A stretch of 64,000 bases of DNA from Akkermansiaceae bacterium. GTDB lineage: Bacteria; Verrucomicrobiota; Verrucomicrobiia; Verrucomicrobiales; Akkermansiaceae. How positions within the stretch are numbered: the first letter of the stretch is position 1; each line of letters begins with the position of its first letter. The position numbers and the translations under genes are program-made. Positions 35,076 to 43,162 of this stretch are shown piece after piece. The stretch is taken from NCBI GenBank assembly GCA_030725745.1, contig JANRFH010000030.1, forward strand, positions 86,792 to 150,791, in the 5' to 3' direction. Under the pieces are notes generated by a model, which saw only the letters and a list, made by a program, of their open reading frames with translations, was not told where the DNA came from and made no database searches.

Positions 35076-36041
35076 TCAGCCCAGTTGAGCGCTTCCAAGA
35101 AATTGCACTGCACGGCTTTCTGACCAATACTCCCCGCCCGCTCCGAAGCCGCAGTGGCCACCGTTCTTGGGGATTTCAAAATGGAATTTACTACTCGAAC
35201 GGGCTTCTTCCTCCGGGTAGCAGTCTGCACCTAGGATGGGATCGTTTGCTGCGTTTACCAAAAGAGAAGGTATAGCGATATTCGCCAGAACACGCCTGCA
35301 ACTACTGCGATTCCAGTAGTCTTCGGCATCCCGGAAGCCGTGCAGAGGGGCGGTGAACCTGCCGTCGAATCCGGCGAAGGTGCGGATCCCCTCGACTCTC
35401 CCCACATCCAGTTCTCCGGGAAAGACCCGTTCTTTTTCCACGACTTTGCGCCGCAGAGTCTTGAGGAAACGCTCCATGTAGAGGCGGTTGGCCTTTTCCT
35501 CCAAGGTGCGGGAGCAGCAGGAAAGCTCACAGGGCACGGAAAAAGCCACGGCCCGCCGGATCATTGGATCGATGTCTTTCCCCCGCTCACCGACGTATTT
35601 CAGCGTCAGATTCCCCCCGAGGCTGAAACCGATGAGATCGATGCTATTGGCAGGATGGACTTTCTGCGCGTGGCGGATCACCAGATCGAGATCTTCGGTT
35701 TTCCCGCTGTGGTAAAAGGAAGGCAGTCGGTTCAGCTCTCCGCTGCACCCCCGCATGTTCCAAGCAAGCACGTCCCAGCCGCGCTTGATAAATGCCTTTG
35801 CCATGCCCTGCACGTAGGTCGCTTGCGATGAGCCCTCGAGCCCGTGCGAAATGACCGCGAGCTTATCCGCTGAGTTTCCCGACCAATCGAGATCAAGGAA
35901 ATCCCCGTCATCCAGTTCCAGCCGCTCGCGCCGTGTGGTGACCTTTTCAACCCTGCGGAAAAGCACGGGATGCACCGTCTGCCAATGACCACCGCGCAGC
36001 CAAGACGGCGGGCGGTAGGTCGATTCGGGAATCAGCGGCAT
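35076..36041 (-). CDS. YheT-family alpha/beta hydrolase
   Basis: RPPSWLRGGHWQTVHPVLFRR; LAVISHGLEGSSQATYVQGMAKAF; IDLIGFSLGGNLTLKY; GGHCGF. Confidence 0.85.
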   Translation of the reverse strand: MPLIPESTYRPPSWLRGGHWQTVHPVLFRRVEKVTTRRERLELDDGDFLDLDWSGNSADKLAVISHGLEGSSQATYVQGMAKAFIKRGWDVLAWNMRGCSGELNRLPSFYHSGKTEDLDLVIRHAQKVHPANSIDLIGFSLGGNLTLKYVGERGKDIDPMIRRAVAFSVPCELSCCSRTLEEKANRLYMERFLKTLRRKVVEKERVFPGELDVGRVEGIRTFAGFDGRFTAPLHGFRDAEDYWNRSSCRRVLANIAIPSLLVNAANDPILGADCYPEEEARSSSKFHFEIPKNGGHCGFGAGGEYWSESRAVQFLGSAQLG

Positions 36042-36056
36042 CTGCGTGAGGGTGGA

Positions 36057-37454
36057 TCAGAACGGAAACTTCCCGCCTTTTCCTCCGCCGCCCATACCAC
36101 CGAGGCCTTTCATCATATCACCCATGCCACCGGCTCCTCCCATGGCTTTCATCATGTTCTTCATCTTGCCGGGCGAGCGCATCATCTTGCGCATCTCGCC
36201 GAACTGCTTGATGAGCTGGTTCACCTGCATCATCGAGCTACCGGAACCCGCCGCAATGCGCTGGCGGCGCGAGGCCTTGATGATCTCCGGGCGCGAACGC
36301 TCGTAGGGGGTCATGGAAAGCACGATCGCTTCCGTGCGCTTGAGCTTACTGCTGTCGAGCGCACCTGCGGGGAGCTGTTTCTTGATCTTATTGAAGCCAG
36401 GCATCATTCCCAGTAGGCCTTCGAGCGGCCCCAGATTTTGGATCATCTTCATCTGGTCGAGGAAGTCATTGAAATCGAATTTGCCCTCCTGCATGCGCTT
36501 CATCGAGCGCATCGCATCCTCCTCGTTCACCTTGTCCGCCACGGACTCCACCATGCCGACGATGTCACCCATCCCGAGGATGCGGTCGGCCATGCGCGAT
36601 GGATGGAACTCGGTGAGCTGGTCGAGTTTTTCGCCCTCACCCGCGTATTTGATGGGCTTGCCGGTCACCTCGCGCATCGAGAGCGCAGCACCACCGCGTG
36701 CATCGCCGTCGAGTTTGGTGAGCACGATGCCAGTGATGCCGACGGCTTCGTCGAAATGCGTCGCCACGGAAACCGCCTGCTGACCCGTCGCAGCATCCGC
36801 CACGAGGAGGGTTTCCTTCGGTTTAAGAAAAGCGTTCAGCTCCTTGAGTTCCTCGATGAGTTTTTCATCGATCTCCTGACGACCCGCAGTATCGAAAATC
36901 AGAACCGTCGCGCCGATGCTTTCGCCGTGGGCGATGGCTTCTCTTGCCACCTTGAGGAGATCCTTCTCACCTTTTTCCGGAGCGAAAACGGGTACATCCA
37001 CTTGACCTGCCAGCGTCACCAACTGGTCGATGGCGGCGGGACGATAAAGATCGCATGCAACGAGCAACGGCCTACGCCCGTCTTTCTTCAGGCGGCGGGC
37101 GAGCTTCGCGGAAGTCGTTGTTTTACCGGCACCGTTCAGGCCGACCATAAGAATGCGAGCTGGAGGATTCAGATCCAGCGGGACATTTTCACCACCGAGC
37201 ACACGCGTCAGCTCATCTTGGAAGAGCTTCACGATCTGCTCACCAGGCTTGATCGACTTCAGGACATCCTCGCCCATCGAAGCCTCCTTCACGCGAGCGA
37301 TCAATTCCTTCGCCACGCCGAACTCCACATCCGCCTCAAGCAAGGCGATGCGAATCTCGCGGAGCGCGTCCGTGATGTTTGTTTCGGAAATTTTGCCAAC
37401 CCCCCGGATGTTCCGGAAGGTTTTGTCGAGGCTGTCGCTGAGAGCTGAAAACAT
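36057..37454 (-). CDS. ffh: Signal recognition particle protein Ffh
   Basis: MVGLNGAGKTTTSAKLARRLKK; VACDLYRPAAIDQL; LIFDTAGRQEID; TKLDGDARGGAALS; Met-rich M-domain. Confidence 0.95.
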   Translation of the reverse strand: MFSALSDSLDKTFRNIRGVGKISETNITDALREIRIALLEADVEFGVAKELIARVKEASMGEDVLKSIKPGEQIVKLFQDELTRVLGGENVPLDLNPPARILMVGLNGAGKTTTSAKLARRLKKDGRRPLLVACDLYRPAAIDQLVTLAGQVDVPVFAPEKGEKDLLKVAREAIAHGESIGATVLIFDTAGRQEIDEKLIEELKELNAFLKPKETLLVADAATGQQAVSVATHFDEAVGITGIVLTKLDGDARGGAALSMREVTGKPIKYAGEGEKLDQLTEFHPSRMADRILGMGDIVGMVESVADKVNEEDAMRSMKRMQEGKFDFNDFLDQMKMIQNLGPLEGLLGMMPGFNKIKKQLPAGALDSSKLKRTEAIVLSMTPYERSRPEIIKASRRQRIAAGSGSSMMQVNQLIKQFGEMRKMMRSPGKMKNMMKAMGGAGGMGDMMKGLGGMGGGGKGGKFPF

Positions 37455-37457
37455 GGG

Positions 37458-37495
37458 GAAACTCTAAATTTTAAACTATAAACTTCAAGGAAGAG
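37458..37495 (+). repeat. Family-1 junction repeat, copy C
   Basis: g-AAACTCT-AAATTTT-AAACTAT-AAACTTC-AAGGAAGAG, just upstream of the ffh start (minus strand). Confidence 0.85.
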
Positions 37496-37500
37496 AAATT

Positions 37501-37672
37501 GAACCGCCAAGACGCTAAGATCGCAAAGGAAGACTGAGCTTGTGTTTCTCGCTTCGAATGAAGGCTTGGGTTAGGGATGAACGGGATTTTTTACTTTTGG
37601 GGATTTTTGATCGTCACTTTTCACTTCGCATTTTTTGTAGGATCGGCTTGGCGACCTTGGCGTCTTGGCGGT
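37501..37672. repeat. Family-4 (CGCCAAGA) inverted junction repeat
   Basis: Left aaccgccaagacgctaagatcgcaaag; right cttggcgaccttggcgtcttggcggtg, inverted with few mismatches. Confidence 0.8.
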
Positions 37673-37719
37673 GAAAAAATTTTCTTACTCGCGGCCATTG
37701 GCGTTTGTATGCCCTTGGG

Positions 37720-37740
37720 TGCATTCGCGGTTGAATCTTA
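37720..37740. repeat. Family-2 fragment gcattcgcggttgaatctta
   Basis: Near-identical to cattcgcggtttgaatctta at 43131-43150. Confidence 0.6.
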
Positions 37741-37743
37741 CAT

Positions 37744-38931
37744 TCACTCATCTGGTAGATAAGCCGCGCCCCGATCAATCTGGAATCCCCACTCCATCGG
37801 CGAGTCCGTTGATTCTCCGCTCCTCGTTTTCCAAGAAACTTTCACCCGGCACACTGGCTGGCGCAGTGGGCGGTTCACGCGCCAAGAAAGGAGTTTCCCC
37901 TCGGTCGCGTAGTTCGCCGGCACCTCTCCAAAGCCCGCCACTTGCATAACCAGACTCTCTGGATCGATATCTTCCACTCCGGTCAGATCCACGGAAATTT
38001 GAGGAAGGCGCGTATTGATGATCGCGCCTGGCTGCGGCTCTACGGGATGCGGAAGCTCCTTCACCAAGCCATCGATAGAGCCTTCTGTGGGAGCCGTTTG
38101 CGAATCACGAAAGCTCATCGCATAGTCGAAGATCTTGTCGTAATTCCCAAGGATCACGTAGCGCGGCAGGATGTTGTTCGGCATCGAGCGTTTCACTTTG
38201 CCCGGCTGCACGGTGAAGAGATGCCCGTAGCCCACCTCCTCCGCCTTGAGCAGCATTTCTTCGGTGAAGTATCCGCCGGGATAGGCATACGTCGTCACCG
38301 GCACCTTGAATTTCTCTTCGAGGAAATCCTTCGATTCACCCATCTCCACATTGAGGAATTTATCGTAAGCTTCCTCTCCCTTTTTCTTGGAACTTTTCAC
38401 TGCTTGGGGAAACGGATGGCTCACCGAGTGGCTGCCGATCGTCGCCCCGTTGGCGATCATTTCCCGGATCATCTCCGAGGTCAGCGCCTTGCCGCCGCCG
38501 TCCACGTAGTCCTTGTAGAGATAAAGCGTGAAGGGAAATCCGAACTCTTTGAGCACCGGATACGCATCGGTATAGACCGATTTCCAACCATCGTCCAAAG
38601 TGATCACAATGGCCTTTTCCGGAATGCTTTTTCCGTCATCCTTCCACGCGATGAAATCCGTCATTGAGATCACTGGGATGCCGGACTTTTTGATCGCCTC
38701 CATCTGTTCACGGAATTTCGAGCTGCGAATGCGCATCGCCGTCTCGCGTTCGCTTGCGGAGAAATCGTGGTAACCAAGCACCGCAACACGCACCCCGTCA
38801 TCCGGGATGTCGAGCGTGCGCAACGGTTGCGAGGTTGGCACATCGCCATTGTCCGCGGATTGCCCGAAAACTGGCGCCACACACATAAATCCGATAAACC
38901 CTATGGCCTGAAACAACTTCATTCTGCGCAA
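37744..38931 (-). CDS. Polysaccharide deacetylase-family protein
   Basis: VAVLGYHDF; AIVITLDDGWKSVYTDAYPVLKEFGFPFTLYLYKDYV; GATIGSHSVSHP; start probably MKLFQAIGF at 38922. Confidence 0.85.
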   Translation of the reverse strand: MRRMKLFQAIGFIGFMCVAPVFGQSADNGDVPTSQPLRTLDIPDDGVRVAVLGYHDFSASERETAMRIRSSKFREQMEAIKKSGIPVISMTDFIAWKDDGKSIPEKAIVITLDDGWKSVYTDAYPVLKEFGFPFTLYLYKDYVDGGGKALTSEMIREMIANGATIGSHSVSHPFPQAVKSSKKKGEEAYDKFLNVEMGESKDFLEEKFKVPVTTYAYPGGYFTEEMLLKAEEVGYGHLFTVQPGKVKRSMPNNILPRYVILGNYDKIFDYAMSFRDSQTAPTEGSIDGLVKELPHPVEPQPGAIINTRLPQISVDLTGVEDIDPESLVMQVAGFGEVPANYATEGKLLSWRVNRPLRQPVCRVKVSWKTRSGESTDSPMEWGFQIDRGAAYLPDE

Positions 38932-39020
38932 AGCCTAGCGATGCCCACGAGCTTTGCAATGCTTCGGAAGATCTCCCATCAGCTTGCCAATGCCAGCTTA
39001 CCGGATAGCTTCACTCACCG

Positions 39021-39611
39021 ATGGCGCGCCCCTTTTCACAACTCCAGCTCCGCCTGCCTTGGGCGGCGAAAAAACCCGTGTCCAGGCCTGCCTCCAAGCA
39101 CCCATGCGATGAGGAAATGACCGCGTGGTGCCGCCAAGCCACTGAAACCCTCGGCCTACCTAAGCTCGCAGAAAAAGTCAATGTCGTCTGGAACACCCGC
39201 ATGCGCACCACCGTAGGACGCGCTTTCTGGCCTGGCTGCCGGATCGAGATGAACCCACGGCTCAAGGAATTTCCCGAAGACGAATCCCTACGCACGCTCA
39301 AGCACGAGCTCGCCCACCTCATCGCCTACGCGCGCAGCGGCCGCCGCAAGATCGCGCCCCATGGCTTGGAATGGCAAACTGCCTGCGCTGATCTAGGCAT
39401 CCCCGGTGAAAGCGTCCGCCACACCTTGCCACTCAAGCCCCGAAGAATGGTGCGGAAATACTCCTACACCTGCCCCGCCTGCATGACCGTCTTCCGCCGC
39501 GTCCGCCCGATCAAGCGGCCTTCCGCCTGCCACACCTGCTGCTGCACTCACAATGGCGGGCGTTTCCACCAGCGCTTCCGCCTCATTGAGTCGATTTCGA
39601 CCGATTTCTGA
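39021..39611 (+). CDS. SprT-like zinc metalloprotease domain protein
   Basis: LKHELAHLIAYARSGRRKIAPHGLEWQTACADLGI plus C-terminal CPAC...CHTCC. Confidence 0.8.
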   Translation: MARPFSQLQLRLPWAAKKPVSRPASKHPCDEEMTAWCRQATETLGLPKLAEKVNVVWNTRMRTTVGRAFWPGCRIEMNPRLKEFPEDESLRTLKHELAHLIAYARSGRRKIAPHGLEWQTACADLGIPGESVRHTLPLKPRRMVRKYSYTCPACMTVFRRVRPIKRPSACHTCCCTHNGGRFHQRFRLIESISTDF

Positions 39612-39686
39612 AATAATGTGAAAAAATTGTCGTAATTTAATCGCTATTCATTGCGAGCCGGAAAACACCGCTTATTATCCAACATC

Positions 39687-40418
39687 ATGACAACAGAACT
39701 TCTCCAACTTCCACAGATCGCCCTGATCTACGGATTTTCCCCTACCATCCTCATCATCATGGGCGCGACCGCTCTTGTGAGCTGGCTGGTGAGCAGCACC
39801 CTGAAACGCCGTTTCAACGAATACTCGCAGATCCCCATCCGTTTCACCGGAGCACAGATCGCCGAGACCATGCTGCGTGAAAATGGCATCAACGACGTCC
39901 GCGTCATCAGCACACCCGGCAAGCTCACCGATCACTACGATCCCACCACAAAGACTGTGAACCTCAGCGAGGCTGTGTATGGCATGAACAGCATCGCCGC
40001 CGCCGCCGTCGCCGCTCACGAATGCGGCCACGCCGTCCAGCACGCAAAGTCCTACGCTTGGCTCGCCATGCGCTCGAAAATGGTGCCCGCCGTGCAGTTC
40101 GCAAGCAATACCATGAGCATGCTTTTCATTGCGATGTTCTTCGCCACCACTTTCTTCCAAAGCCCCGTTTTCCTCTACGCATGGGTCGGCCTCTTCGCCA
40201 TCACCACGCTGTTCTCCATCGTCACCCTCCCCGTCGAGTTCGATGCCAGCAAGCGCGCACTCGCCTGGCTAGAAGGCTCTGGCGTCTCCTCATCCATGGA
40301 GCACGAGAAAGCCAAAAACGCCCTCTTCTGGGCGGCCATGACCTATGTTGTCGCGGCTCTCGGCTCCATCGCGATGCTCCTCTACTACGTCTCCATGCTT
40401 TTTGGCAGGAGAGACTAA
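39687..40418 (+). CDS. YugP-like zinc metallopeptidase
   Basis: AAAAVAAHECGHAVQHAKSYAWLAMRSKMVPAVQFAS; LPVEFDASKRALAWLEGSG. Confidence 0.85.
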   Translation: MTTELLQLPQIALIYGFSPTILIIMGATALVSWLVSSTLKRRFNEYSQIPIRFTGAQIAETMLRENGINDVRVISTPGKLTDHYDPTTKTVNLSEAVYGMNSIAAAAVAAHECGHAVQHAKSYAWLAMRSKMVPAVQFASNTMSMLFIAMFFATTFFQSPVFLYAWVGLFAITTLFSIVTLPVEFDASKRALAWLEGSGVSSSMEHEKAKNALFWAAMTYVVAALGSIAMLLYYVSMLFGRRD

Positions 40419-40492
40419 AAAGTGGCGCCGGATTGAATCCGCCATGCCAAATCAACTCCAGCACATAGGGAACTACAGTTAGACGTTATTCT

Positions 40493-41068
40493 TTACCCGA
40501 AATAACGCGGCTCGTTCCCCGGCTTCCACTTGATGTTGCAGCCGCTGCTGGGTTTGCCCTTTGGCGGCACCTCGCCCTCAAGCATTTTCCCGATCGCCGC
40601 ACGAAGATCATCACCCGTTGCCGTTCCGCGACCCGGCCGACTGTCATCGAACTGCCCCGCGTAGGAGATCCTAGCTTCTGCATCAAAGAGGAAAAAATCC
40701 GGTGTGCATGCTGCACCATAAGCTTTCGCCGTCATCTGCGTCCGATCTAGAAGGTAGGGAAAATCCCAGCCATATTCCTTCGCAAAATCCTTCATCTGCT
40801 CCGGGCCGTCCTGCGGATATTTCTCTAGGTCATTCGAGTTAATCGCCACCGTATTCACCCCATGCTCAGCCGCCAGCTTCGCAAGCATTCCAACTTCTTC
40901 AGCCAAATGAATGACAAAGGGACAATGATTGCACGCGAAGATCACAATCGTCCCATTCTTTCCCGCCACATCCCGAAATGAATGCATCTTCTTCCAAGAA
41001 TCCGGCAACTCAAACAACGGAGCACCGTCGCCATACCTCAATTCGAACGTGGATTTTACTTCAGCCAT
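40493..41068 (-). CDS. Thioredoxin/AhpC-TSA-like redoxin
   Basis: TIVIFACNHCPFVIHLAEEVGMLAKLAAEHGVNTVAINSNDLEKYPQDGPEQM; GAACTPDFFLFD. Confidence 0.8.
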   Translation of the reverse strand: MAEVKSTFELRYGDGAPLFELPDSWKKMHSFRDVAGKNGTIVIFACNHCPFVIHLAEEVGMLAKLAAEHGVNTVAINSNDLEKYPQDGPEQMKDFAKEYGWDFPYLLDRTQMTAKAYGAACTPDFFLFDAEARISYAGQFDDSRPGRGTATGDDLRAAIGKMLEGEVPPKGKPSSGCNIKWKPGNEPRYFG

Positions 41069-41107
41069 CCCTCTTCCTAAACCTCCCCTAACAATCACGC
41101 AACCCAA

Positions 41108-41154
41108 CTCTTCCTCTCACTTTCGGATTTAGAGTTTAAAATTTAGAGTTTCGA
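41108..41154 (-). repeat. Family-1 junction repeat, copy D (diverged tail)
   Basis: Reverse complement: cg-AAACTCT-AAATTTT-AAACTCT-AAATCCG-AAAGTGAGAGGAAGAG. Confidence 0.7.
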
Positions 41155-41168
41155 GTGTAACGACCAAC

Positions 41169-42284
41169 GTGCTCACCCCGGAGGAAAAATCCCGCTACGC
41201 CCGCCACCTCATCATCCCCGAGATCGGCGAAGCCGGACAACTGCGCCTCAAAAACGCCTCCGTCCTGCTCATCGGCACCGGCGGTCTCGGCTCTCCCGCA
41301 GCCCTCTACCTCGCCGCCGCAGGTGTCGGACGACTCGGCCTCATCGATCCCGACACCGTCGATCTCTCAAACCTCCAGCGCCAACTCCTCCACAGCGATG
41401 CCACTGTCGGAAAATCAAAACTAGAATCCGCCGCCGCCCGCCTACGCGAAACCAACCCACACATCACCCTTGATCTCCACCCCGTCCGCTTCACACCGGA
41501 AAATGCCATCGGCATCGCGGAAAACTACGACATCATCCTCGACGGCTCCGACAACTTTCCCACCCGCTTCCTCGCCAACGACACCGCCTTTTTCCTCAAA
41601 AAACCCCTCATCTACGGAGCCATCCACCGTTTCGACGGCCAGATGACCGTCTTCGCACCCCACATCGGCGGCCCCTGCTACCGCTGCCTCCTCCCGGAAA
41701 TTCCACCCCCAGGCGCCGTCCCCTCCTGCAACGAAGCCGGAGTCCTCGGCGTCCTCCCCGGCATCATCGGCTCCCTCCAAGCCATGGAAGCCATCAAGCT
41801 CATCCTCGGCACCGGCCAACCACCCCTCGGGAAAATTCTCATCTACGACGCCCTCGCCACCTCCTTCCGCACCCTCAAGCTCCCCCACGATCCCGCTTGC
41901 CGCCTCTGCGGCGATAACTCCACCATCACCTCCGTAAACAATCCCGAAACCACAGCCGACCCAAGCTGCCAGATCACCGACCCCACCATGCAAACCATCA
42001 CCGCCGCCGAACTCAAATCCCGCCTCGACTCCGGCGACCTCAACGCCCTCCTCATCGACGTCCGCGAACAGGAGGAATGGGACATCATCCACATCCCCCA
42101 AGCCAAGCTCGTCCCCCTCCAGACTATCCCCACCTACGCGCCAAACCTCCCCAAGGACACCGAGATCATCATCCACTGCAAAGCCGGCATGCGCTCCGCC
42201 AAGGCCTGCGAATACCTCACTTCCCTCGGCTACGAAAACGTAGTGAACGTGGAAGGCGGCATGGACGCATTCCAGAAACTTTAA
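41169..42284 (+). CDS. moeB: MoeB/ThiF adenylyltransferase with C-terminal rhodanese domain
   Basis: GTG start; YARHLIIPEIGEAGQLRLKNASVLLIGTGGLGSPAALYLAAAGVGRLGLIDPDTVDLSNLQRQLLH; CRLC; rhodanese IIHCKAGMRSAKACEYL. Confidence 0.9.
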   Translation: MLTPEEKSRYARHLIIPEIGEAGQLRLKNASVLLIGTGGLGSPAALYLAAAGVGRLGLIDPDTVDLSNLQRQLLHSDATVGKSKLESAAARLRETNPHITLDLHPVRFTPENAIGIAENYDIILDGSDNFPTRFLANDTAFFLKKPLIYGAIHRFDGQMTVFAPHIGGPCYRCLLPEIPPPGAVPSCNEAGVLGVLPGIIGSLQAMEAIKLILGTGQPPLGKILIYDALATSFRTLKLPHDPACRLCGDNSTITSVNNPETTADPSCQITDPTMQTITAAELKSRLDSGDLNALLIDVREQEEWDIIHIPQAKLVPLQTIPTYAPNLPKDTEIIIHCKAGMRSAKACEYLTSLGYENVVNVEGGMDAFQKL

Positions 42285-42312
42285 GTTCTAAACTTTAAAC
42301 CTCAAGGAAGAG
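42276..42312 (+). repeat. Family-1 junction repeat, copy E (overlaps moeB stop codon)
   Basis: gaaacttt-aagttct-aaacttt-aaacctc-aaggaagag; shares 26 identical bases with copy B left arm. Confidence 0.85.
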
Positions 42313-42340
42313 CAACGGAGCGCTGCCTTCAGGCGGCGAG

Positions 42341-42823
42341 TCATTTTTCGTCAAATTCACTTCCTACCTCAAGGTGAGCCACCGTAAGCAAATCTTTCGG
42401 GCGCCCCATTGCCTTCTTCGCCGTAATGAGAGCTTCACGGCTTAGAAAACGGACAGAGAAATCACCCAGCTCCGCCTCAACACTATTCTCGCGGCAAACT
42501 TCATACCCGCCCAGCCCCTTGATTTCTCCAAGGCAGTCAAGAATCCCCGCGCTCGTATTCAGGTAGATATTTTTCCAGCCTCCCTTTAGCGCCATGTCTT
42601 CATCGAATAGGATAGGCGGATTCTTGCCTCGAAAAGTAGGACTCAGGATAGCTAACGCTTTGGCCATTTTTTGCAGATTGTCCGAATCTAAATCGATTGC
42701 CACATCGCAATCGAATGTTGCAAGAGCGCTCCCATGGAAGTTAGCAGCAATTCCACCCACAACGACGAACTCAACTCCTTGATTGGCCAATGCCCCTAGG
42801 ATTCTCAAAAAATTAGCGTCCAT
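42341..42823 (-). CDS. Nucleotidyltransferase-like protein (DUF6036/AbiEii-like)
   Basis: EFVVVGGIAANFHGSALATFDCDVAIDLDSDN; FLSREALITAKKAMGRPKDLLTVAHLE. Start at 42823. Confidence 0.65.
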   Translation of the reverse strand: MDANFLRILGALANQGVEFVVVGGIAANFHGSALATFDCDVAIDLDSDNLQKMAKALAILSPTFRGKNPPILFDEDMALKGGWKNIYLNTSAGILDCLGEIKGLGGYEVCRENSVEAELGDFSVRFLSREALITAKKAMGRPKDLLTVAHLEVGSEFDEK

Positions 42824-43046
42824 TTCTGAACTTCCTTCCAGCTTCCATGACCTGACTAATGGCATTTGCCGCCTCTTGGCTTTGTACAATTCTATCCAGC
42901 GGACTCATTTCCAGATTACGCTTAATCAACCCCACATCAATCCCCTCCCGCTCCACCAGTTCGGCAGCGTAGCGGCTGAGCTGAAAGCCTTGGCAATCGA
43001 CGGTTTCCACAAGACAAAGAATACACAAAAAGCCGAAACGCTCCAC
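42813..43046 (-). CDS. Small helical partner of the nucleotidyltransferase
   Basis: VGLIKRNLEMSPLDRIVQSQEAANAISQVMEAGRKFRNGR; 11-bp overlap with the downstream ORF; true start uncertain. Confidence 0.5.
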   Translation of the reverse strand: MERFGFLCILCLVETVDCQGFQLSRYAAELVEREGIDVGLIKRNLEMSPLDRIVQSQEAANAISQVMEAGRKFRNGR

Positions 43047-43110
43047 AACGAAAATGGCTGATAAATCCGACTAGTCGCTTCGCCATTTACATTCTTCCCG
43101 TTTCCTCTTC

Positions 43111-43150
43111 CATTCGCTGCCATTCGCGAACATTCGCGGTTTGAATCTTA
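43111..43150. repeat. Family-2 (CGCGAAT) solo arm
   Basis: cattcgctgccattcgcgaacattcgcggtttgaatctta. Confidence 0.7.
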
Positions 43151-43162
43151 CCTCTTTCAATT

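Noticed and set aside
36438-37448. 336-aa + strand ORF opposite ffh
   Set aside because: Antisense to a confident ffh gene; no domain signal.
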